Positions 1-5,810 of a stretch of DNA of 9,531 bases are shown piece by piece. The DNA lies in assembly GCA_030044375.1 (NCBI GenBank), contig JASHVX010000061.1, positions 1-9,531 of the forward strand. Direction: 5' to 3'. This DNA comes from Nitrososphaerales archaeon (lineage in GTDB: Archaea; Thermoproteota; Nitrososphaeria; Nitrososphaerales; Gagatemarchaeaceae). Positions within the stretch are counted from its first letter, which is position 1; every line of letters starts with the position of its first letter. The notes below the pieces were generated by a model, which was given only the letters and a program-made list of their open reading frames with translations, did no database searches and had not been told where the DNA came from. A program made the translations under genes and the position numbers.

Positions 1-1168
1 CCTGACCGCCCTCGCCGAGAAGCACTCGAAGGCGAAGCCGCTCGAAGGCGTGAAGTTCGGCGTCTGCCTGCACGTCACCAAGGAGACCTCCGTGCTCGTC
101 GACGCCCTGACGAGGGCGGGCGCGGAGGTGAGGATCTGTGGCGCGAATCCGCTTTCGACCCAAGACGAAGTCGCGGCGTGCCTCTCGACCAGGGCCGAGG
201 TCTGGGCCTGGAGAGGGCAGACCGCGGAGGAGTACGACTGGGCCATCCGGGAGGTCCTGAAGTCGGCACCGGAACAAGTCATCGACGACGGCGCCGACCT
301 GCACGTCGCAGTCCACAGCCTGGGGACGAAGTCTGTCGTGGCCGGGTCCGAGGAGACCACCACGGGCGTCCTCAGACTGCGCGCGCTCGAAGCGGAGCAC
401 AGGCTGCGGTACCCCGTGGTCGCGGTCAACGACGCGCAGACCAAGTTCCTTTTTGACAACAGGTACGGCACGGGCCAGAGCACTCTCGACGGCATCCTGA
501 GGGCCACCGCGCTGCTGCTCGCGGGAAGGCGGACCGTCGTCGTAGGCTACGGTTGGGTGGGCAAGGGCGTCGCCATGAGGGCGAGGGGCCTGGGCGCGCG
601 GGTCGCCGTCGTCGAAGTCGACCCCATCAAGGCGCTGGAGGCCCACCTGGACGGCTTCGAGGTCGCAGGCATCGACGCCGCCGCTGCGGTCGGAGAGCTC
701 TTCATAACCGCGACGGGCCAGAAGAACGTCATCACCTACGGCACAATCGAGAGGATGCAGGACGGCGCCATCCTTGCGAACGCGGGCCACTTCGACGTTG
801 AGATAGACGTGGCGTCGCTCCTCGCCAAGGCGAAGGCTGTAAGGGCGGTGAGGCCCAACCTCGACGAGGTACGCCTCGCGGGGAAGAAGGTCTATCTGGT
901 CGCGAAGGGCCGCGTCGCGAACCTCGTCGCGGCCGAGGGCCACCCGCCGGAGGTCATGCAGATGTCGTTCGCGAACCAGTTCCTGGCCGCGATAGACCTC
1001 CACAGGCGCCATCATGAGCTGGACCGGAGGGTCTACGGGGTCTCGGCTGAAATCGAGGACGAGGTGGCCAGGGCAGCCTTGCGGTCAATGGGCGTGTCAG
1101 TCGGGAGCCAGACGGAGGAGCAGAGGAGGTACGCCCGCGGCTGGGATTCAGGTTCCACGAAAGGTTAA
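1..1168 (+). CDS. ahcY: S-adenosylhomocysteine hydrolase (5'-truncated by window edge)
   Basis: Cytoplasmic NAD-dependent enzyme that splits S-adenosylhomocysteine into adenosine and homocysteine, removing the inhibitory product of SAM-dependent methylation. The frame is open to the window edge. The residues before the GTG at base 50 (reading LTALAEKHSKAKPLEG from base 2) match the family N-terminus, so that GTG is an internal Val and the true start lies before base 1. Visible signatures in order: DDGADL and EETTTGVLRL (substrate-binding Asp and Glu), VNDAQTKFLFDNRYG (Asn, catalytic Lys, Asp-Asn), the Rossmann NAD loop GYGWVGKG (bases 545-568), NAGHFDVEID, and a C-terminal HPPEVMQMSFANQF. About 388 residues are present, so only a short N-terminal piece is missing. 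The C-terminus ends in the archaeal style, without the Lys-x-x-x-Tyr-Arg-Tyr tail of eukaryotic and bacterial enzymes. The TAA stop lies inside the TATA-like box of metG, 25 bp upstream. Identity is secure. Confidence 0.97.
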   Translation, partial: LTALAEKHSKAKPLEGVKFGVCLHVTKETSVLVDALTRAGAEVRICGANPLSTQDEVAACLSTRAEVWAWRGQTAEEYDWAIREVLKSAPEQVIDDGADLHVAVHSLGTKSVVAGSEETTTGVLRLRALEAEHRLRYPVVAVNDAQTKFLFDNRYGTGQSTLDGILRATALLLAGRRTVVVGYGWVGKGVAMRARGLGARVAVVEVDPIKALEAHLDGFEVAGIDAAAAVGELFITATGQKNVITYGTIERMQDGAILANAGHFDVEIDVASLLAKAKAVRAVRPNLDEVRLAGKKVYLVAKGRVANLVAAEGHPPEVMQMSFANQFLAAIDLHRRHHELDRRVYGVSAEIEDEVARAALRSMGVSVGSQTEEQRRYARGWDSGSTKG

Positions 1169-1170
1169 AA
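1163..1170 (+). promoter_or_regulatory. Putative archaeal TATA box for metG
   Basis: GGTTAAAA contains the A/T core TTAAAA (1165-1170) in an otherwise very GC-rich stretch. It is preceded by CGAAA (1158-1162), a purine-rich BRE-like element. The core is centred about 26 bp upstream of the GTG at 1194, the spacing expected between box A and the transcription start in archaea, so the transcript would begin at or next to the start codon (leaderless). The box overlaps the ahcY stop codon. No Shine-Dalgarno-like sequence precedes the GTG. Confidence 0.55.
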
Positions 1171-1193
1171 CCGCGGCGAGCCGGTTTCGCTCG

Positions 1194-2855
1194 GTGACTG
1201 GGCTCAGCGACAGGAACTTCATAATCACCGCGGCGCTTCCGTACGCCTACGATGACCTGCACCTAGGCCACGTCGCCAGCACTCATCTCCCTCCTGACAT
1301 ACTGTACAGGTACCTGAAGTCCCGCGGGGCTAGGGCGATACAGGTCTGCGCGTCAGACGACTTCGGCACTCCGATACTCATAGCGGCAGAGAAGAAGGGC
1401 GTCAAGCCCTCGGACTACGTCGCAGAGTGGAACCGCAGGTTCAGGGAGGACCTCGGACGCCTCGGGATAGTCTACGACATCTTCGACAGGACGAGCTCTC
1501 CGGAGAACGTAAGACTGGTCCAGGACTTCTTCAGGGCGCTCGATGGAAACGGGTTCATTTTCATCTCCGACGTCGACCAGTTCTACTGCGAGTACGACGA
1601 CAAGTTCCTCCCAGACAGGTACGTCAAAGGGAGATGCCCGCATTGTGGCGCGGAGGAGCAATACTCAGACGCCTGCGAGAACTGCGGCCGGACTCTGCAG
1701 CCCGGCCAGATCCTGGACCCTCACTGCTCGATCTGCGGGCGCGCCCCTGTGATGAGGAAGAGCTCCCATTACTTCTTCAAGCTCTCGGCCTTCTCCGCCC
1801 GGCTCAAGGAGTGGCTGTCGCAGAGCCCTCGCCTCCAGGCTGACGCCAAGAACTACGTCCTCAACTGGATAAAGGACGGGTTGCAAGACTGGGACATCAC
1901 GAGGGACATCCCGTGGGGCGTCCCCGTGCCTCTGAAGGAGGCCGGCGGGAAGGTGTTCTACGGGTGGTTCGACAACCACCTCTGCTACATAACCGCGGCG
2001 CTCAAGGCTGCGGGCAAGACAGGAGAGGCAGGCGTGAAGTACTGGAACGAGTCGACCGTCTACCACTTCATCGGCAAGGACATCGTCTACCACCACTATC
2101 TCTTCCTCCCCAGCATGAGGATGGGGGAAGGGCACTACAAGCTGCCGGACCTCATCCCCACCAGGGGGCACCTGCTCCTGCAGGGGCGCAAGATCTCACG
2201 GAGCAAGCACTGGATGATAACGGTCAGGGACTTCCTAGAAGGTTTCCCGCCGGACTACCTCAGGTTCTACCTGACGAGGATAGTGCCATACAGCCAGGCG
2301 GACGCAAACTTCGACCTCAAGGAGTTCGCAGACAAGATCAACAACGAGCTCGTAGCGAACATTGGCAACTTCGCATACAGGGCGCTGGTCTTCGTGAAGA
2401 ACAAGCACGGTGGGGTGGTGCCCAGACCCTCTGGTCCGGGGAAGGAAGAGGAGGCAGTCACTGGGGACCTCGTTGCCGCGGTGAGCGACACAGGAAGGCT
2501 GATCGAGGAGGGACACTACGACAGGGCGCTCAGGGCGGTCCTGGACTTTTCGGCCAAGTGCAACCAGTACTTCCAGCACCGCGCCCCCTGGGAGAACCCA
2601 GAGACCGAACCCACCACCGTGTACTACTCCTGCAACCTCGTCGCCGGCCTGGCGGTGCTCCTGCATCCCTTCCTCCCGTTCTCCTCAGAGGAGATCTGGG
2701 CCCAGCTCGGCTTCAAAGAGCCGCTCGCCGAGCGCGGCTGGGACTCCGCGGCAGGACTCACCGTGCCTGCCGGCCAGAGGATTGGGGAGCCGAGGCCCGT
2801 CTACAGGAAGGTCGAGGAGTCCGACCTCGGCAAAGTGAAGGTGCTTCTAGGCTAG
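1194..2855 (+). CDS. metG: Methionyl-tRNA synthetase, archaeal type
   Basis: Class I synthetase that charges tRNA-Met with methionine in the cytoplasm. The frame stays open further upstream into ahcY, but similarity begins at NFIITAALPYAYDDLHLGH, and the GTG at 1194 sits about 26 bp after a TATA-like box, giving 553 residues. The HIGH motif is HLGH (23-26). A zinc knuckle C148-x2-C151-x9-C161-x2-C164 is complete. A second knuckle has C178-x2-C181 paired with C132-x2-D135 instead of a fourth Cys. The KMSKS loop reads KISRS (333-337), with Arg where the second Lys is usual. FIGKDIVYHH (292-301) keeps the Ile and His of the methionine pocket, but the usual W-F/L-D-A-P-I-G-Y reads WFDNHLCY (258-265). 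The helical anticodon-binding domain follows, with QHRAPWEN, and the protein ends after it, lacking the C-terminal Trbp111-like tRNA-binding domain, which many archaea encode separately. Function as MetRS is near certain; the pocket changes are unusual. Confidence 0.95.
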   Translation: MTGLSDRNFIITAALPYAYDDLHLGHVASTHLPPDILYRYLKSRGARAIQVCASDDFGTPILIAAEKKGVKPSDYVAEWNRRFREDLGRLGIVYDIFDRTSSPENVRLVQDFFRALDGNGFIFISDVDQFYCEYDDKFLPDRYVKGRCPHCGAEEQYSDACENCGRTLQPGQILDPHCSICGRAPVMRKSSHYFFKLSAFSARLKEWLSQSPRLQADAKNYVLNWIKDGLQDWDITRDIPWGVPVPLKEAGGKVFYGWFDNHLCYITAALKAAGKTGEAGVKYWNESTVYHFIGKDIVYHHYLFLPSMRMGEGHYKLPDLIPTRGHLLLQGRKISRSKHWMITVRDFLEGFPPDYLRFYLTRIVPYSQADANFDLKEFADKINNELVANIGNFAYRALVFVKNKHGGVVPRPSGPGKEEEAVTGDLVAAVSDTGRLIEEGHYDRALRAVLDFSAKCNQYFQHRAPWENPETEPTTVYYSCNLVAGLAVLLHPFLPFSSEEIWAQLGFKEPLAERGWDSAAGLTVPAGQRIGEPRPVYRKVEESDLGKVKVLLG

Positions 2856-3877
2856 TCGAGCGACGGCAGGAGATCCAGTCCCTCCGGGACGGAGCAGTCC
2901 ATCGCATCGTCGATGGACCTGCCTGCCAACACCTTGGCGACCGGGTCATACTCGTCGTACTTCGTAGCGGTGAAGCCCGAGGCCAGGATGCTGACCTGGA
3001 GCTGCGCGCCGCCCGAGTAGTTTGCCCCATATTCGACGTCAACCGCTTGGTTGTTTATCATCGAACCCAGCCTCCTCACTGCGAGCCCGACCTCCTGCGC
3101 GGAGATGGACGAGTCGCCGTGCAAGACCACTACGGCGCGGCTGGCCTCTTTCGCCTCGGCCAGCTTGCTGATGGAGACGACAGCGCCGGCCAACGCCTCC
3201 TCGGCCTTGTCTATCGAACCGCTGTTCGAGACGCCGAGCAGGCAGTAGCCGTCCTGCAGCACTGTGCCTAGCACCTTGTTGAGCCCCACCGATACCGACG
3301 TCTCCGACGACTTCGACAGAAGAGAGCCGAGCGCGTTGACGGCCTCCTTGTTGGCCGCGTCGTACAGCCCGGTCAGCGTGGAGTCTTCGGGCGAGGACCT
3401 CATGAGGGTGTCGTTGTCTATCACGATCACGCCCCTGGACGCCGCCCTCAGCCGCTTCAGCGAGGTGCCCGCATAGAACTTCAGCTTCCTCTCGAACTCG
3501 AAGGGCATCACGGCGACGCCCACGGTGATGGCACCGGCGTCTCTCGCTATCTCGGCCACCACAGGCGCGAGTCCGCTCCCGGTGGCCCCGCCTAGCCCGG
3601 CCACGACGAAGACGACCCTAGACCCGGCTACCGCCTCCCTGATGGAACCGTACGAGCCCAGGGCCATGCCCCTGACCATGACGGGCGTCAGCTTCTGGTC
3701 GACCGGCGACTCCACGAGTATCCTGCCCCCCAGCGAAGGACCGGAGAGGTCGTCCCTGTCGCAGGAGACGTACGCGTACCTGTCCACGAGAAGCGACCTG
3801 CGACTGAGCAGCGAGAGGATCCTGCTTCCCGCGCTACCTATACCGACGGCCGTGACTAGAGAATTGGTGTCAGACAT
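2852..3877 (-). CDS. FtsZ/tubulin-superfamily protein with degenerate T7 catalytic loop
   Basis: 341-residue FtsZ-like protein. True FtsZ is a GTPase that polymerises into the division ring; in Thaumarchaeota division is mainly by the ESCRT-III/Cdv system, and the role of their divergent FtsZ homologues is unclear. The N-terminus starts directly in the nucleotide fold (AVGIGSAGSRI, residues 10-20, against the FtsZ consensus GVGGAGGNA). The tubulin signature is GLGGATGSG (94-102), followed by an FtsZ-like stretch APVVAEIARDAGAITVGV and then MPFEFERK. A guanine-contacting Asn is preserved in LYDAANKE (Asn176). The T7 loop, normally NVDFADV and supplying the aspartates that hydrolyse GTP of the neighbouring subunit, aligns to SVGLNKV (196-202), so both acids are gone. 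No C-terminal linker or conserved tail peptide is visible. The ATG at 3877 is the only usable start after an upstream stop at 3919. It converges with metG, sharing a CTAG stop. CetZ or another FtsZ-like clade is possible; nucleotide-binding scaffold is the best guess. Confidence 0.85.
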   Translation of the reverse strand: MSDTNSLVTAVGIGSAGSRILSLLSRRSLLVDRYAYVSCDRDDLSGPSLGGRILVESPVDQKLTPVMVRGMALGSYGSIREAVAGSRVVFVVAGLGGATGSGLAPVVAEIARDAGAITVGVAVMPFEFERKLKFYAGTSLKRLRAASRGVIVIDNDTLMRSSPEDSTLTGLYDAANKEAVNALGSLLSKSSETSVSVGLNKVLGTVLQDGYCLLGVSNSGSIDKAEEALAGAVVSISKLAEAKEASRAVVVLHGDSSISAQEVGLAVRRLGSMINNQAVDVEYGANYSGGAQLQVSILASGFTATKYDEYDPVAKVLAGRSIDDAMDCSVPEGLDLLPSLD

Positions 3878-3902
3878 GCCCAGGCGAGCGTGACATGAAC
3901 CC

Positions 3903-3938
3903 GTTGGTTTACAAACCTAGGAGTCAATATAGTTGGTT
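3903..3938. repeat. Two copies of GTTGGTT plus inverted repeat GGTTT-AC-AAACC
   Basis: GTTGGTT occurs at 3903-3909 and 3932-3938, 29 bp apart, flanking the candidate TATA elements of the FtsZ-like gene. Between them is an inverted repeat of 5-bp arms, GGTTT and AAACC, with a 2-bp centre (3906-3917), overlapping the first 7-mer. Paired elements around a TATA box are typical of regulator binding sites, but these are short enough to arise by chance. Confidence 0.3.
3925..3932 (-). promoter_or_regulatory. Candidate TATA box for the FtsZ-like gene
   Basis: On the minus strand this reads CTATATTG. Its centre is about 51 bases upstream of the ATG at 3877, predicting a start of transcription near 3902 and a leader of about 25 bases, unlike the leaderless layout of the other promoters here. 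A closer A/T-rich alternative, TTTGTAAA (3908-3915), would give a leader of about 8 bases. CGAAGAA lies upstream on the same strand (3939-3945). I cannot choose between the two boxes from sequence alone. Confidence 0.35.
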
Positions 3939-3963
3939 CTTCGTCAAACTTTGTTTAACTTTC

Positions 3964-3979
3964 GGCCCGCGGCGGGGCC
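3964..3979 (-). other. GC-rich hairpin just after the DUF59-like stop codon
   Basis: Arms GGCCC (3964-3968) and GGGCC (3975-3979) pair around a 6-base loop, two bases beyond the stop codon of the DUF59-like gene. On the minus strand the sequence after it is A-rich and not a U-tract, so it does not look like an intrinsic terminator of bacterial or archaeal type. It may only stabilise the 3' end of the transcript, or be incidental in a GC-rich genome. Confidence 0.25.
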
Positions 3980-3981
3980 TT

Positions 3982-4290
3982 TCACCTCGAGGGCTTCTTC
4001 TCTTCCTTGTTGACTATCCTGTTCACGAGCTCGTCCATCATGTGGCCCGCGCATTCCACTCGTACGGCCGTGACGCCGTCCACCGCGAGCGCCGCGTCTC
4101 TGATGCTCTTGCCTGTGTCCACCGCCAGCGGGCTGTACGCTGAGAGAGGCTGAAACCTGACACGGACCGACCCCGCGCCCGTCTCAGAGACCTCTGTCAC
4201 TATGTTCAGCTCTCCGAGTCTCCGCGAGGTCTCTTCGTCGACAATGTCGTCGAGCCGCTTGGAGACGCGCTTCTCGAGGTCGCTGTCCAT
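3982..4290 (-). CDS. DUF59/MIP18-like small protein, iron-sulfur assembly-related fold
   Basis: 102-residue protein resembling the DUF59 (MIP18, SufT/PaaD-like) family, whose members help mature iron-sulfur proteins. The order of elements fits: an N-terminal helix ending in IVDEET (family: VxDPE), a strand with ELNIVTEV, VRVRFQPLSAYSPLA, then a helix and DGVTAVRVE (family: GVxxVxVE). The family's conserved Cys in the T-S-x-x-C-P-L segment is Ser53 here, and the only Cys is Cys80, so cluster handling by the usual residue is doubtful. I chose the ATG at 4290 over a GTG at 4305 because a TATA-like box is centred about 26 bases upstream of it. The charged tail (NKEEKKPSR) is probably disordered. 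The gene lies 41 bases after gcvPB on the same strand and could also be read from that transcript. Family assignment is moderate; function is not established. Confidence 0.6.
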   Translation of the reverse strand: MDSDLEKRVSKRLDDIVDEETSRRLGELNIVTEVSETGAGSVRVRFQPLSAYSPLAVDTGKSIRDAALAVDGVTAVRVECAGHMMDELVNRIVNKEEKKPSR

Positions 4291-4311
4291 GATGGCGCCG
4301 GCCACCCCGGC

Positions 4312-4319
4312 ATGATATA
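4312..4319 (-). promoter_or_regulatory. TATA box for the DUF59-like gene
   Basis: ATATATCA on the minus strand, in the 41-base gap after gcvPB, is the clearest TATA sequence in the window. CGAAGG lies just upstream on the same strand, a BRE-like element similar to that before metG. The box centre is about 26 bases from the ATG at 4290, implying a leaderless transcript independent of gcvPA-gcvPB. Confidence 0.6.
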
Positions 4320-4331
4320 TGACCTTCGGCC

Positions 4332-5810
4332 CTACCAGTGGACTCGCAGCGTGAGGGGGTGCGACGCCTTGACCTCATCGATCTTACCTACGCTGGTGCG
4401 AGACGGCGCCTTCCCCAGCGCCCCTCTCTTGATCTCGCCATAGATCCTGTTCATCGCCGACGCATACTCGTCGAGGACCTCGAGCGGCTCCGACTCGGTC
4501 GGCTCTATCATGAGGGCCTCGCTGACTATCAGCGGGAAGTACGCCGTCGGGGCATGCATGCCGTAGTCGAGGATGGCCTTCGCCACCTTCATCGCGTTCC
4601 CGGGGAGCTCGCCCTTGACAGAGACCACGGCCTCATGCTTCCGGTGCAGGCCCTTCCCGTGCGAGACCGGGAACCCCTCCTGGTCGAGGCTCTTCCACAG
4701 GTAGTTGGCAGCGAGGACGGCCAGCGACGAGACGTCCGCCAGGCCCGACGCCCCCAGCAGGCGGATGTACACGTAGGCCCTCAGAAGGACCGCCGAGTTC
4801 CCGACGAAGCCCTTGAGCGGCCCTATCGAGTCGGGAAGGTCGTAGTCGAGGCTGTATGTTCCGTCCTTCCGCGACAGAAGAGGGACAGGCAGGTACTTCG
4901 CGAGCCTCTCGCTCGCCCCCACAGGTCCGGCCCCCGGTCCCCCTCCCCCATGCGGCGTCGCGAAGGTCTTGTGGAGGTTGAGGTGCATCACGTCGAAGCC
5001 CATGTCCCCGGGCCTGGCCCTTCCGAGCAGGGCGTTCATGTTTGCCCCGTCGTAGTACATCAGGCCGCCGGCGCCGTGGACGGCCTCGGAGACCTCTGCC
5101 GCTTCCTGCTCGAACAGGCCCAGAGTGTTGGGCACGGTGAACATCATCCCGGCCGTCCTGTCCGACGCGACCTCCTTGACCGCCTGGGCCCTCACCTGGC
5201 CCCTCGAGTCCGAAGGGACCTTCACCACCTTGAAGCCGGCCATGGCCGCGCTCGCCGGGTTCGTCCCGTGAGCCGAGTCTGGGACGATTATCTCGTCTCT
5301 GTCATGCTCTCCCCGGGCGGAGTGGTACTTCCTGATCATCAGGACTCCGGCGAACTCGCCTTGGGCCCCGGCCGCAGTCGTGAGAGAGAACCTGGACATT
5401 CCCGTTATCTCGCTCAGGAAGCCCTCCAGGTCGCTGAGGATGGATAGGAGGCCCTGCACCGTCTCAGCGGGCTGCAAAGGATGGGCCTGTTTCATCGAGT
5501 CGGAGCCGGCGATCATCTCCGACACCTTCGGATTGTACTTCATGGTGCAGCTGCCCAGCGGATACATGCCGAGCTCGACGGAGAAGTTCATCTGCGACAG
5601 GCGGTTGAAGTGCCTTAGGACCTGAAGCTCGGAGAGCTCCGGAAGCTTGAGCGCCTCGCGCCTCATCGACTTCGGGACGAGGCTGGCCGGCTCGGGAGAA
5701 CCCTCCATGATCGCTCGGTCTGAGGGAGGGGTGGTCCCGACCCTGCCGGCGCGGCTCAGCTCGCTAAGCAGCGGCTCCTTCCACTTCGCCTGCTGGAACC
5801 CTTCGGGCAT
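4332..5810 (-). CDS. gcvPB: Glycine dehydrogenase (decarboxylating) subunit 2, P-protein PLP subunit
   Basis: The pyridoxal-phosphate-bearing half of the split P-protein of the glycine cleavage system, which decarboxylates glycine and passes the aminomethyl group to the lipoyl arm of GcvH. It is 492 residues, normal for the subunit. Signatures: GMYPLGSCTMKYNPK (81-95), AHGTNPASAAM (180-190), YYDGANMNALLG (252-263), the PLP lysine Lys281 in HLNLHKTF, and the glycine-rich run after PHGGGG. The C-terminal region includes HEAVVSV and AYFPLIVSEALMIEPTE, as in the family. The ATG at 5810 shares its A with the TGA stop of gcvPA (TGATG), so the two subunits are co-transcribed and probably translationally coupled, fitting their need for equal amounts in a heterotetramer. 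GcvH, GcvT and lipoamide dehydrogenase must be encoded elsewhere. No defect seen. Confidence 0.97.
   Translation of the reverse strand: MPEGFQQAKWKEPLLSELSRAGRVGTTPPSDRAIMEGSPEPASLVPKSMRREALKLPELSELQVLRHFNRLSQMNFSVELGMYPLGSCTMKYNPKVSEMIAGSDSMKQAHPLQPAETVQGLLSILSDLEGFLSEITGMSRFSLTTAAGAQGEFAGVLMIRKYHSARGEHDRDEIIVPDSAHGTNPASAAMAGFKVVKVPSDSRGQVRAQAVKEVASDRTAGMMFTVPNTLGLFEQEAAEVSEAVHGAGGLMYYDGANMNALLGRARPGDMGFDVMHLNLHKTFATPHGGGGPGAGPVGASERLAKYLPVPLLSRKDGTYSLDYDLPDSIGPLKGFVGNSAVLLRAYVYIRLLGASGLADVSSLAVLAANYLWKSLDQEGFPVSHGKGLHRKHEAVVSVKGELPGNAMKVAKAILDYGMHAPTAYFPLIVSEALMIEPTESEPLEVLDEYASAMNRIYGEIKRGALGKAPSRTSVGKIDEVKASHPLTLRVHW

Larger units (their letters stand above)
3878..3981. other. 104-bp intergenic region upstream of the FtsZ-like gene
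   Basis: The largest non-coding gap in the window. It is much more A/T-rich than its surroundings over 3901-3962 and separates the stop of the DUF59-like gene from the start of the FtsZ-like gene, both on the minus strand. It holds a TATA-like element, two copies of a 7-mer, an inverted repeat and a GC-rich hairpin, listed separately. A plus-strand open frame beginning in this region (3895-4143) resembles no family and lies mostly opposite the DUF59-like gene, so I do not call it. Confidence 0.6.

Noticed and set aside
50..52. GTG as the start of ahcY
   Set aside because: The preceding in-frame residues to base 2 match the family, so the codon is an internal Val and the gene begins outside the window.
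1014..1193. Upstream extension of metG into ahcY
   Set aside because: The extra residues have no family similarity and lie opposite a better-supported frame of ahcY; the TATA-like box and GTG at 1194 explain the start.
1913..3271. Long plus-strand frame across the end of metG and into the FtsZ-like gene
   Set aside because: It is out of frame with metG, runs antisense to the FtsZ-like gene, and its translation is low-complexity Arg/Gly-rich.
3964..3979. Intrinsic terminator after the DUF59-like gene
   Set aside because: The hairpin stem is short and there is no U-tract on the minus strand; kept only as a low-confidence structure.
3895..4143. Small plus-strand open frame starting in the intergenic region
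   Set aside because: It lies mostly opposite the DUF59-like gene, has no recognisable domain, and can be explained by GC-rich codon structure.
4338..5447. Long open frames opposite gcvPB, and similarly 5861-7000 opposite gcvPA
   Set aside because: Antisense shadows common in GC-rich genes; their Arg/His/Pro-rich translations resemble nothing and the sense genes are certain.
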